NCBI GenBank assembly: GCA_035555595.1
Contig: DATMGK010000099.1
Location: 35,532 to 99,531 of the forward strand
Length of the DNA stretch: 64,000 bases
DNA from: Croceibacterium_A sp035555595
Lineage (GTDB): Bacteria; Pseudomonadota; Alphaproteobacteria; Sphingomonadales; Sphingomonadaceae
Direction of reading: 5' to 3'
In this document: in pieces, positions 1 to 7,347 of the stretch
Layout of the letters: the number at the start of each line of letters is the position of its first letter
Position numbering within the stretch: position 1 is the stretch's first letter
Position numbers and translations under genes: made by a program
Notes under the pieces: generated by a model
What the model saw: only the letters and a program-made list of their open reading frames with translations
Database searches by the model: none
What the model was told of the DNA's origin: nothing

Positions 1-48
1 TCCAGGGTGTAATAATCCCCGCTCTGGATTGCGTGCAGACGTAAAACG

Positions 49-678
49 CTACTCCGGCGCGGGCCTGTCGCGAGAAGCCAGTGCCATCCGCGCCATCACT
101 TCCCGCGCGGCATTCTCCACCGCGTGCAGGTGCATGGCCACGTCGCGTTCGGGCAGATCGGGGGTCACACCGTCGAAGTGATAGCGGTGCGTTTCCTCGA
201 ACCCGAACACTTCGGAGAAATAGCGGTCGTAAACCGTCCGCAGAGAACCGAGGACGCCTTTCTCTGACAGCCACGCCTTCATGCTGCCCGACGCGGTCAG
301 CGATACCAGCCGCTTGCCTGCCAGCAGCTCGCTGGTGCCACCTTCGCCACCCCAGCCACGGTTGCGCCCGGCGCCGAACACCCGGTCGATATAGCCTTTC
401 AGCATCGCGGGCGGGGTGCCGAACCAGATCGGATAGACCAGCACGAACACATCAGGCTTGCCCAGCACGCCCCATTCCTTCGCCACGTCGCTGCCCGGCT
501 CACCCTGCCGCTCATCGGCGCGCAGCACCGGGTCGAACTCCATGCGGTAGAGATCGCGCAGAACCACTTCCTGCCCCAGCGCCTGCACCGCTTCGGCATA
601 TCGCTGCGCCATGGAAAGCGTGAAGCTCTTTTCCTCGGGATGACAGACGATGATGGCGTGTTTGAAAGTCTGCGTCAT
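49..678 (-). CDS. NAD(P)H-dependent FMN/FAD oxidoreductase, flavodoxin-like fold
   Basis: This 209-residue protein looks like a cytoplasmic NAD(P)H:quinone oxidoreductase of the Flavodoxin_2 family (relatives MdaB, KefF and NQO1), which transfers two electrons from NAD(P)H to quinones or similar acceptors through a bound flavin. The N-terminus has the first beta strand and loop of the fold (AIIVCHPEEKSF), and near residues 80-102 is the family segment YPIWFGTPPAMLKGYIDR, which lines the flavin and substrate site. The length fits the family. The ATG at 678 has a strong purine-rich Shine-Dalgarno (GGAGGAG) about six bases upstream on the mRNA. It stands alone upstream of a tRNA gene on the same strand. 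The family is clear; the physiological substrate cannot be read. Confidence 0.85.
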   Translation of the reverse strand: MTQTFKHAIIVCHPEEKSFTLSMAQRYAEAVQALGQEVVLRDLYRMEFDPVLRADERQGEPGSDVAKEWGVLGKPDVFVLVYPIWFGTPPAMLKGYIDRVFGAGRNRGWGGEGGTSELLAGKRLVSLTASGSMKAWLSEKGVLGSLRTVYDRYFSEVFGFEETHRYHFDGVTPDLPERDVAMHLHAVENAAREVMARMALASRDRPAPE

Positions 679-765
679 GTCCGGCTCCTCCGTCGGGTGA
701 AGACCTGACTAGGCTTACCGGAAGCGCCGGTCCTTGAGCCAGCACAAACTGATCGGAAGGGGGAG

Positions 766-841
766 TGGTGCCCAGGGGCGGAATCGAACCACCGACACTG
801 CGATTTTCAGTCGCATGCTCTACCAACTGAGCTACCTGGGC
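766..841 (-). tRNA. tRNA-Phe (GAA)
   Basis: Read on the minus strand, the 76 bases fold into a full cloverleaf. The acceptor stem GCCCAGG pairs with CCTGGGC, the D arm is GCTC/GAGC, the anticodon stem is TGCGA/TCGCA with loop CTGAAAA, and the T arm is GGTGG TTCGATT CCGCC. The anticodon GAA reads phenylalanine codons. The CCA end is encoded, after discriminator A. It lies downstream of the infA-maf-rng-yacG cluster in the same orientation. Confidence 0.97.
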
Positions 842-925
842 AGGTATCCGGGCAGTCGTTCATCGGCCTGCCGGGCGTTGGAGAGGGGGCCTATGGCGAA
901 GGGGCGCGCGCTTGGCAAGACCCCA

Positions 926-1090
926 TCATTGTTCGCGTGCAATGTCTTCCGGATCGGCGGGCGGGCCCGGCACAGCATAGCCATCGCCGAACCACTGCGC
1001 GAGGTCGCGATCGCGGCACCGGCTGGAACAGAATGGCGCGAAATCCGCGCTGCGGGGCTTCTTGCAGATCGGGCAGGGGCGATTGGTCAT
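926..1090 (-). CDS. yacG: DNA gyrase inhibitor YacG, small zinc-finger protein
   Basis: This 54-residue protein was found by direct translation of the minus strand. It begins MTNRPCPICKKP and contains the YacG zinc finger with cysteines at residues 6, 9, 21 and 25 (C-x2-C ... C-x3-C), followed by the conserved segment DLAQWFGDGYAVPG. YacG of E. coli binds zinc and the GyrB subunit and inhibits gyrase. The start ATG overlaps the stop of the upstream RNase gene as ATGA, so translation is probably coupled. Length, cysteine spacing and position next to the Rne/Rng gene all match alphaproteobacterial yacG. Confidence 0.93.
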   Translation of the reverse strand: MTNRPCPICKKPRSADFAPFCSSRCRDRDLAQWFGDGYAVPGPPADPEDIAREQ

Positions 1091-2058
1091 AGGGGCACGA
1101 GTTGGGCCTGCGGGGCCTCGATGGCAAGGGCGGGGCGCGCCTCCCAGCGCAACTCGCGCCCTGTGCGCCGGGCGGCTTGCGCCAATATGTCGGGCGTCAG
1201 TTCCGCCTCCAGCGCCGGATGGCCCGCCAGCAGCAGCGCACCCGCTCCCTCCAGTGCCTCGGCACGGCGCAGCAACAGTCGCGCGGCCATCGCCGTCCGC
1301 CGGAAGGTGGCTCGATGCAGCAGCGACGGGCGCGAGATCCGGGTCACTATCTGAACGAAGCCGAAGCCGTTCATCGCCGTGCGCTCATGCGGCCATCCTG
1401 CCAGCGCCTCCGCCAGCGTTTCATCCACCGCCTTGCGGTCAGCCTTGGCCGCAAGGCTGGGGAAATCGACGCCGATGGAACCACCGCAGTCGAACCGGAG
1501 CAGCGCGTCGGCCAGTGCAGGCACCGCTGCCAGCGCCAGAGCGCGCGCATCCAGCGTGCCGTCCACGTCCACCAGCAACATCGCCGGGGTCGGGCTGAAT
1601 TCCAGCGCACCGCCCGGGAACGAAGCCTCGCCCGCAAAGGCCTCTGCAATCAACTCGTCCCAGTCGCTTGTGCGAAAGCGCCGCACCTGCCGCACGTCAT
1701 GCCCTTCGTCCCGCAACTGCTCCGCAAGGGTTGGGCTTACCGGCGCCGAAGTGCTCGGCCTCGCCCGGGCCAGCTTGCGCCGCCCGTGTTCCGACAAGGC
1801 CGGACGGGTGATTTCGACACGGATCGCCGCGCCCTCCGCTGCCGATGCGGGCAGCCGGTCCACCAGTGCTTCCTCGCCGCCCGGGAAGCGCACCGTGCCA
1901 CGCGTCGATCCGCGCGTGCGAGACGCCAGCACGGCATCGGCGACCGTGCCCGCGATCAGTTCGCCGGGCCAGTGGATGCGTGCCTCGGCGATCGCATCAC
2001 CTTCAAGGCGGACCGCGCGATGTTCCGCGATCCCTTCCTCGATCAACCATTCAGCCAA
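1087..2058 (-). CDS. rng: Compact ribonuclease E/G family protein
   Basis: This 323-residue protein belongs to the Rne/Rng endoribonuclease family, which cuts single-stranded AU-rich RNA in rRNA maturation and mRNA decay. It starts with an S1/OB-like region (residues 1-90: AEWLIEEGIAEHRAVRLEG, then RGTVRFPGGEEALVDRLP). It has the two acidic metal-binding segments of the catalytic core, LLVDVDGTLDARAL and CGGSIGVDFPSL, which match the SIDINSAR and GLIVIDFIDM blocks of RNase E. It is much shorter than E. coli RNase G (about 489 residues) and lacks the CxxC zinc-link that holds RNase E/G dimers together. It sits between maf (8-nt overlap) and yacG (4-nt overlap) in one apparent operon. The family is clear, but whether this short form is fully active is open. 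Confidence 0.85.
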   Translation of the reverse strand: MAEWLIEEGIAEHRAVRLEGDAIAEARIHWPGELIAGTVADAVLASRTRGSTRGTVRFPGGEEALVDRLPASAAEGAAIRVEITRPALSEHGRRKLARARPSTSAPVSPTLAEQLRDEGHDVRQVRRFRTSDWDELIAEAFAGEASFPGGALEFSPTPAMLLVDVDGTLDARALALAAVPALADALLRFDCGGSIGVDFPSLAAKADRKAVDETLAEALAGWPHERTAMNGFGFVQIVTRISRPSLLHRATFRRTAMAARLLLRRAEALEGAGALLLAGHPALEAELTPDILAQAARRTGRELRWEARPALAIEAPQAQLVPL

Positions 2059-2632
2059 GAGGGAAGCCCGCGTTCTTCAACAGGGCCCGCGTTTCGAACA
2101 GCGGCAGGCCGACGACGCCCGAATGGCTGCCCGAAATCCATGCGATCAGCCCCTCGGCACTCCCTTGAATGGCATAGCCTCCGGCCTTTCCATGCCATTC
2201 ACCGCCTGCCAGATAGGCACGGATTTCCTCGGTCGAAAGCGGCTTGAAACGCACTTGCGTCTCGCTGATCCGTTCCCGCACCGTACCGTCGGGCGACAGC
2301 AGCGCGACCGCAGAGAACACCCGGTGGCGGCGGCCCGACATCAGTTCCAGACAGCGACGGGCAGTGGCTTCGTCTTCCGCCTTGGGCAGGATGCGGCGAC
2401 CCACGGCGACTACGGTATCCCCCGCAAGGATGTGAGCAGCAGGGTCGGAACCGGCGATTGCTTTTTCGCGCGCCATTCTGGCGGCGTAGATCCGCGGCAA
2501 TTCAGCCGCGCGGGGGCTCTCGTCGATATTCGTCTCGACCACGCGCAAGGGTTCCACCCCAAGGCGCGCCAGCAAATCGCGCCGCCGGGGGCTGGCCGAG
2601 GCAAGGATTAGTTGAGGGGCGGTCACGCCCAT
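2051..2632 (-). CDS. maf: Maf-family nucleoside triphosphate pyrophosphatase
   Basis: This 193-residue Maf/HAM1-like enzyme hydrolyses non-canonical or modified nucleoside triphosphates such as dTTP/UTP and modified UTP to monophosphates, a house-cleaning role once linked to septum formation. The diagnostic N-terminal motif LILASASPRRRDLLARLG lies at residues 8-25. The conserved DESP-like segment and AGDTVV follow, and the C-terminal part has KAGGYAIQGSAEGLIAWISG. It follows infA by 6 nt and overlaps rng by 8 nt, an arrangement common in alphaproteobacteria. Length is typical. The substrate subclass (YhdE-like or YceF-like) is not resolved here. Confidence 0.95.
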   Translation of the reverse strand: MGVTAPQLILASASPRRRDLLARLGVEPLRVVETNIDESPRAAELPRIYAARMAREKAIAGSDPAAHILAGDTVVAVGRRILPKAEDEATARRCLELMSGRRHRVFSAVALLSPDGTVRERISETQVRFKPLSTEEIRAYLAGGEWHGKAGGYAIQGSAEGLIAWISGSHSGVVGLPLFETRALLKNAGFPLG

Positions 2633-2638
2633 CGAATG

Positions 2639-2884
2639 CTATTGCGGGCCGGGTCCGCCCCGGCCGGGCATGAAGCGATAGGTAATGCGCGCCTTGGTCA
2701 GATCGTAAGGCGTCAGTTCGCACAGCACTTCGTCGCCCACCAATACACGGATGCGGTTCTTGCGCATCCTGCCAGCGGTATGACCGAGAACTTCATGGCC
2801 GTTTTCGAGCTCGACCCGGAACATCGCGTTCGGCAGCAGTTCCACTACCTTGCCGCGCATCTCGAGGAGTTCTTCTTTCGCCAT
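2639..2884 (-). CDS. infA: Translation initiation factor IF-1
   Basis: This 81-residue OB-fold protein is IF-1, which binds the A site of the 30S subunit and helps IF-2 and IF-3 select initiator tRNA. The family signature is intact: MAKEELLEMRGKVVELLPNA, then the S1/OB core with HEVLGHTAGRMRKNRIRVLVGD and the C-terminal DLTKARITYRF. The last nine residues (MPGRGGPGPQ region) form a short Gly/Pro tail beyond the E. coli end (72 residues). It is the first gene of the minus-strand cluster infA-maf-rng-yacG and faces away from the TonB-receptor gene across a 230-bp gap that should hold both promoters. Confidence 0.97.
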   Translation of the reverse strand: MAKEELLEMRGKVVELLPNAMFRVELENGHEVLGHTAGRMRKNRIRVLVGDEVLCELTPYDLTKARITYRFMPGRGGPGPQ

Positions 2885-3117
2885 GCAGTAATCGTTTCCT
2901 TTACTAGAGGGAGTGCAGGGCGCGGCCCATAGCTCCTGAATAGGAAAAAGGAAAGACGCGACGGTAAATGAGGCCGGGCGGGATATGTGCGCAGCCGACA
3001 GGCGGCATACATCTGCGACACTTTAATACGCTTCGCGCCTTGCCTCCATTGGGGCTTGCCGCGATGCAGCACGCCATGGGGGCAGGTCTGTCTTCTGACT
3101 GAGGGAATATAAATAGA

Positions 3118-6100
3118 GTGCGAAAACGCCCTTCTACCAGCCTGTTTGCGCTGTCCGTAGCTCTTTCGTTCGCCGTTCCGGGCATGGTGATGGCGCAGGA
3201 CGACGCTCAAGGTTCTGATTCAACCGATGAGTTCAGCGACAGCGAGATTCTGGTCATCGCGGAGTCGCTGCGTGGCCAGCTGGATTCGCCGGTGCCGCCG
3301 GTTCTGGAACTGAACGAAGCAGATATCGCCGCTTATGGCGCAGGTTCTATCGCCGATCTTATTTCCGCGCTCGGTTCGCAGGTGAATGGCCGTGGGGGCG
3401 GTTTCCCGGTGATCCTGGTGAACGGGATGCGCGTTTCCAGCTTCCGCGAACTGCGTTCCTATCCACCTGAAGCGATCGACAAGGTGGAGGTTTTCCCGGA
3501 GGAAGTCGCTCAGCGTTACGGCTACTCGGCCGATCAGCGCGTGGTGAACTTCGTGATGAAGCGCAACTACTCCAGCCGAGAGCTGGAGGTTGAATATGGC
3601 CAGCCTTGGGCGGGCGGCTATTCGACGCAGGAAGTGGAGGGCACCTATCTTCAGCTGATGGGTGACTCCCGCCTCAACTTCAATCTCGAATGGAACAACT
3701 CCAGCCTGCTGACAGAGGCGGAGCGGGGGGTGAACCAGTCGGTTGATCCTGTCGTGCCCGGTGATCCCCATCCGGCGGAATATCGCAGCCTTGTCAGCGA
3801 TTCCGCAGGAATTCAGGCGACTGGCAACTTCGCCACGCGCATCGCCACCGGTACTTCGCTGAGCCTCAACGCCGCTTTCGAGCGGAGCGACAGTCTCAGC
3901 TATCAGGGTCTCGATACGGTTGTGCTCAGTGATGGCACTGACAGCGTCGTGCGGACGCTCAACGGGGATGATCCGCTGACGGTAGATCGTCGCACCACGA
4001 CTTATTCTCTGGGCAGCACGCTCAATACCGGCATTGGCGACTGGCAGGTTACCGCCACAGTGGATGCTAACCGTGCGGATACGCGCAGCCTGATCGCGCG
4101 TCGGGCGGATACCAGTGCACTGGTAGCTGCCGCGGCGGCTGGCACGCTGGCGCTGGATGGTGATCTGCCGGACGTGGCCGATGCTGGCTTTGACCGCGCC
4201 AATACCCGTTCCGACACGGCGACCAGCAAGCTTACCGCCAACAGCCGGCCGGTCTGGCTGCCGGGCGGCGGCGTCAACGTCACTTTCGATGGGGGTTACG
4301 ACTATACCAACATCAAGAGCAACGACACTCGCAACCTTGGCGTGGAAACGCAGCTGAAGCGGGGCAACGCCAATGCGGGCGTCAACGTCGGCATCCCGAT
4401 CACCAGCAGGCGCGAGGATTTCGGCGCCGCCATCGGCGATCTCAATCTCAACCTTTCGGCCGGGGTCGATCACCTTTCGGATTTCGGCACGCTGACCGAC
4501 TGGTCCGCCGGTTTCAACTGGCGCCCGACGGAGCGGCTGAACTTCACCGTCAATCGCACCACGCGCGATGTGGCCCCTTCGCTGTCGCAACTCGGCAATC
4601 CCGAAATCGCGACTTACAACGTGCAGGTCTATGACCTTGCGCGCAGCGAAACGGTGCTGGCCACGGTCATCAGCGGCGGCAACGCCGGGTTGCCGGCCGC
4701 CACCCAACAGGACTGGCGCATCGGGATGGACTGGGAACTGCCGGAGTTCGCCTCCGCCATCCAGCAGGCCCGCTTCCGGATCGAATTCATCAAGAACCAT
4801 GCGGAAGATATCGCCTCTGGCTTACCGGTTCTCACGCCCACGATCGAGGCGGCGTTCCCCGGCCGTGTGCAACGCGATCCCGTCAGCGGCAGCATCACCC
4901 AGGTGGATCAGCGCCCGGTAACGCTGGCGCAGCAGGATTCGCAGCGCATTCAGGTCGGGCTCAATTTCACCGGCCCGTTTGGTAAGGCCCGGCCCGAAGC
5001 GGCGGCGGCGCAGCAGGCGAACAATCCGTTTGCGATGATGCGGCAGGCCACCGGCGGGCAGCAGGGCGGCGCTCCCGCCAATGGCGGTCAGGGGCCGGCA
5101 GGCGGACCGGGGCAACAAGCCAATGGTGGGCCGGGCGGCGGTTTCAACCCGCAGGCGTTCCAGCAGCTCCGCACGCGGTTCTGCACGCCTGAGGCCGCGA
5201 ATACAGTTCCGACTGCCGAAGATCTGGCCGCCATGCCTGAACAACTGCAGGAACGGCTGCGCAATCCTGACGGCACGATCAATGCCGAGCGTTGGGCAGA
5301 GGCGCGAACCGGCATCTGCAATACCAACTTCCAGCCTGCCGATCCCGCACGGTTTGCCGCCATGCGCGAACAGATGTGCGGCAAGAACGGTGAAACTCCG
5401 CCAGCGATCACGGAAGAACAGCTTGCCGCGCTTCCGCCGCAGATGGTTGAACGGCTCAAGGGGCCGGACGGCAAGATCGATCCCGAACGTGTCGCGCAAC
5501 TGCGGACGCGGTTCTGCAGCGCCGATTTCGGGCGCGGTCCGGGCGGCGAAGGTCCGGGGCCGCAGGGCGGTTCTATGGCAGGTGGTCCGCCTCCGGGTGG
5601 TCCCCCGGCAGGGGGTGGCCCCGGCGGCCCGGGCTTCGGGCCTCCCGGCGGCAGTCAGGATGGCCGCGGGCGCTGGTTCGTCAATCTCAACTACAGTTAC
5701 GAGATCAAGAACGAGGTTCTGATCGCGTCCGGTGGCCCGCTGCTCGACCTGCTCGATGGCGATGCGCTGTCGGGTGGCGGCCAGCCGCGCCATTCGTTGC
5801 AGTTCAACGGCGGCATGTTCTACGCGGGCTTCGGCGGCAACGTGAACCTGCGCTACACCGGCTCGTCGCGGATCAACGGTTCGGGCCTGCCGGGCAGCAC
5901 CAATCTGCAATTCAACGATTATGCCACGGTGAATCTGCGGACTTTCGTCGATCTCAATCAGCAGACTTCGCTGATCGAAAAGGCACCGCTGTTCAAGAAT
6001 ACGCGCATTTCACTGGGCGTGGACAATGTGTTCGACGCGCGGCAGCGGATCACCGACGATACCGGCACGGTTCCGCTGCGTTATCAGCCGTTCCTTGTCG

Positions 6101-6147
6101 ATCCGATCGGTCGTTCGGTCTCGCTGGAACTGCGCAAACTGTTCTGA
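3118..6147 (+). CDS. TonB-dependent outer-membrane receptor with a large Gly/Pro/Cys insert
   Basis: This 1009-residue outer-membrane protein starts with a GTG and a signal peptide (MRKRPSTSLFALSVALSF, cleavage near AMVMAQ-DD). A TonB-box-like EILVIA follows at about residue 42. The plug domain spans roughly residues 60-160 (NGRGGGFPVILVNGMRV, AIDKVEVFPEEVAQRYGY). The rest is a beta-barrel ending in LELRKLF with the C-terminal Phe typical of barrel proteins. Between barrel strands, residues about 622-849 form an insert of Gly/Pro/Gln-rich linkers around two tandem repeats of about 57 residues (near 681-738 and 746-804). Each repeat has two Cys and a shared P-D-G-x-I segment. Such receptors import siderophores, oligosaccharides or peptides; the substrate is unknown. 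It is monocistronic and convergent with mipZ. No transport partner gene is adjacent. Confidence 0.85.
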   Translation: MRKRPSTSLFALSVALSFAVPGMVMAQDDAQGSDSTDEFSDSEILVIAESLRGQLDSPVPPVLELNEADIAAYGAGSIADLISALGSQVNGRGGGFPVILVNGMRVSSFRELRSYPPEAIDKVEVFPEEVAQRYGYSADQRVVNFVMKRNYSSRELEVEYGQPWAGGYSTQEVEGTYLQLMGDSRLNFNLEWNNSSLLTEAERGVNQSVDPVVPGDPHPAEYRSLVSDSAGIQATGNFATRIATGTSLSLNAAFERSDSLSYQGLDTVVLSDGTDSVVRTLNGDDPLTVDRRTTTYSLGSTLNTGIGDWQVTATVDANRADTRSLIARRADTSALVAAAAAGTLALDGDLPDVADAGFDRANTRSDTATSKLTANSRPVWLPGGGVNVTFDGGYDYTNIKSNDTRNLGVETQLKRGNANAGVNVGIPITSRREDFGAAIGDLNLNLSAGVDHLSDFGTLTDWSAGFNWRPTERLNFTVNRTTRDVAPSLSQLGNPEIATYNVQVYDLARSETVLATVISGGNAGLPAATQQDWRIGMDWELPEFASAIQQARFRIEFIKNHAEDIASGLPVLTPTIEAAFPGRVQRDPVSGSITQVDQRPVTLAQQDSQRIQVGLNFTGPFGKARPEAAAAQQANNPFAMMRQATGGQQGGAPANGGQGPAGGPGQQANGGPGGGFNPQAFQQLRTRFCTPEAANTVPTAEDLAAMPEQLQERLRNPDGTINAERWAEARTGICNTNFQPADPARFAAMREQMCGKNGETPPAITEEQLAALPPQMVERLKGPDGKIDPERVAQLRTRFCSADFGRGPGGEGPGPQGGSMAGGPPPGGPPAGGGPGGPGFGPPGGSQDGRGRWFVNLNYSYEIKNEVLIASGGPLLDLLDGDALSGGGQPRHSLQFNGGMFYAGFGGNVNLRYTGSSRINGSGLPGSTNLQFNDYATVNLRTFVDLNQQTSLIEKAPLFKNTRISLGVDNVFDARQRITDDTGTVPLRYQPFLVDPIGRSVSLELRKLF

Positions 6148-6157
6148 GGAAACCCAT

Positions 6158-6182
6158 CGCCGCGTCCCGTGCGGGCGCGGCG
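6158..6182. terminator. GC-rich hairpin between convergent genes
   Basis: The 36-bp gap between the convergent receptor and mipZ-like genes holds an inverted repeat: CGCCGCG followed after one bulged T by CCC, loop GTGC, then GGGCGCGGCG. It is well placed to end both transcripts but has no T-run on either side, so it is only terminator-like. Confidence 0.45.
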
Positions 6183-6183
6183 G

Positions 6184-7185
6184 TCAGGGGGTTACCGTGA
6201 TCCCCGGCGCAGCCGATTCACGCAGCGCCCTGCGATAATTTTCCGCGGCATGGGCCAGCACGGGGGCTTCCGGCTTCGCACTGCGGGCCGGGCGCGCGGC
6301 GGGGCAGGGCATCCGCAGATGCAGCCCCTCGATCAATTCACGCAATTCGCGCAAGTTGGCCGCCCGCGGTGCGGCAAGGTCCGGGATCAGGCGCAGATCA
6401 AGCTGTGTCAGCCCGAACGGCAGCAGGTCGCGATAGCCAACCCGTTCAGTCAGCCCGGCGAGGGCACGGAAACCCAGCCGTTCCGCCATCGTGCCCAGAT
6501 TGCGGTTCACCATCGCCAGCAGGCGGTGTTCGCAATGACGAACGCGGTTCTTCACTACTACCCAGTCAAAGGCGGCGCCACCGCGCGTCAGCCGCTCGTC
6601 CCGCAGCGCCGTGACCACATCGGTGAACGGGGTGGCATGCCGGAACCGGCCGCTGACCGGATTGATGGAACCCAGCGCGTCGAGATCCGCCGGTGAACAG
6701 TTGACCGGCGTCACCACGGTATCCGCCAGCGCAATCGCACGGCGCGCGGTTGGGGAATCGTATCCGGCCAGATCGATCAGGATGAAGTCACAGTCGCCGC
6801 CCAGCCGCTCCATCTCCTGCATCAGCAGCGGGCCGCTCTGCCGGTCCAGCACCAGGTGGCGCGGGGTGGGCAGGGCTGTCTTGAGTGTGCGGGCAGTGCC
6901 GCCGCGCGCTTCGAACAGACGGTTCAGCGTCTGCTGCCGCCGGTCGCAATCGACCGCCAACACGCGCGCGCCGCCATGCGCCAGCGCCACCGCGCAATGA
7001 AACGCCAGCGTGGATTTGCCGACGCCGCCCTTCTCATTCGCGAATACGATGACTTGCGCCTGCGCCCGCCGCCGCCCTTCCAGATCGCGCAGCACGACGG
7101 CAGGATGCTCGTCACGCGGACGATCGGCCTCGTCGAAATCCTGCAGGCCGGCAGTGAAGGCAGAACCGCTTGCTTCCAGATTCAT
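6184..7185 (-). CDS. mipZ: MipZ-like ParA-family ATPase (division-site positioning)
   Basis: This 333-residue P-loop ATPase has the deviant Walker A box of the MinD/ParA/MipZ family (NEKGGVGKSTLAFH, near residue 50), a Walker A'/switch region (VLAVDCDRRQQTLNRLF) and Walker B-like FILIDLAGYDSP. In Caulobacter, MipZ binds ParB near the origin and forms a gradient that keeps FtsZ at mid-cell. The wording NEKGG(V/A)GKST with a Cys/Asp-containing switch fits MipZ better than chromosomal ParA, but an orphan ParA-like protein is possible. About 45 extra residues precede the ATPase core, so a downstream start cannot be excluded. The gene is divergent from uvrC; the shared 162-bp region holds two GANTC sites and a CtrA-like box. 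Confidence 0.75.
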   Translation of the reverse strand: MNLEASGSAFTAGLQDFDEADRPRDEHPAVVLRDLEGRRRAQAQVIVFANEKGGVGKSTLAFHCAVALAHGGARVLAVDCDRRQQTLNRLFEARGGTARTLKTALPTPRHLVLDRQSGPLLMQEMERLGGDCDFILIDLAGYDSPTARRAIALADTVVTPVNCSPADLDALGSINPVSGRFRHATPFTDVVTALRDERLTRGGAAFDWVVVKNRVRHCEHRLLAMVNRNLGTMAERLGFRALAGLTERVGYRDLLPFGLTQLDLRLIPDLAAPRAANLRELRELIEGLHLRMPCPAARPARSAKPEAPVLAHAAENYRRALRESAAPGITVTP

Positions 7186-7210
7186 CGACCGCGTCCCCTT
7201 TGCGGATCAC

Positions 7211-7290
7211 GAATCGCCTGTGGGCGTTCTTGTGGATATCTACGGGATTAACCTTGATTTACCAAGTCGCTCTATCAGCCACAGCGAATC
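7211..7290 (-). promoter_or_regulatory. GANTC sites and CtrA-like box upstream of mipZ
   Basis: The mipZ-uvrC gap holds GAATC at 7211-7215 and 7286-7290, which are CcrM methylation sites. Between them is TTAA-N7-TTAC at 7248-7262, one mismatch from the CtrA consensus TTAA-N7-TTAA. In Caulobacter the mipZ promoter is controlled by CcrM methylation with GcrA, so the sites are functionally plausible. Direct binding or methylation evidence is absent. Confidence 0.5.
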
Positions 7291-7347
7291 GCGCTGTCGC
7301 GGGACATGCGGGATGACGGATGCGACCGCCCGCATTATCTGGCGTGA

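Noticed and set aside
3220..4800. 526-codon minus-strand open frame inside the TonB receptor
   Set aside because: It is antisense to a receptor with signal peptide, plug and barrel features; the frame is long only because GC-rich codons avoid stops on the opposite strand.
5260..5500. EF-hand-like PDG-x-I loops in the TonB receptor insert
   Set aside because: The loops have D and G at positions 5-6 and a hydrophobic at 8, but lack acidic residues at positions 1, 3 and 12, so canonical calcium binding is unlikely.
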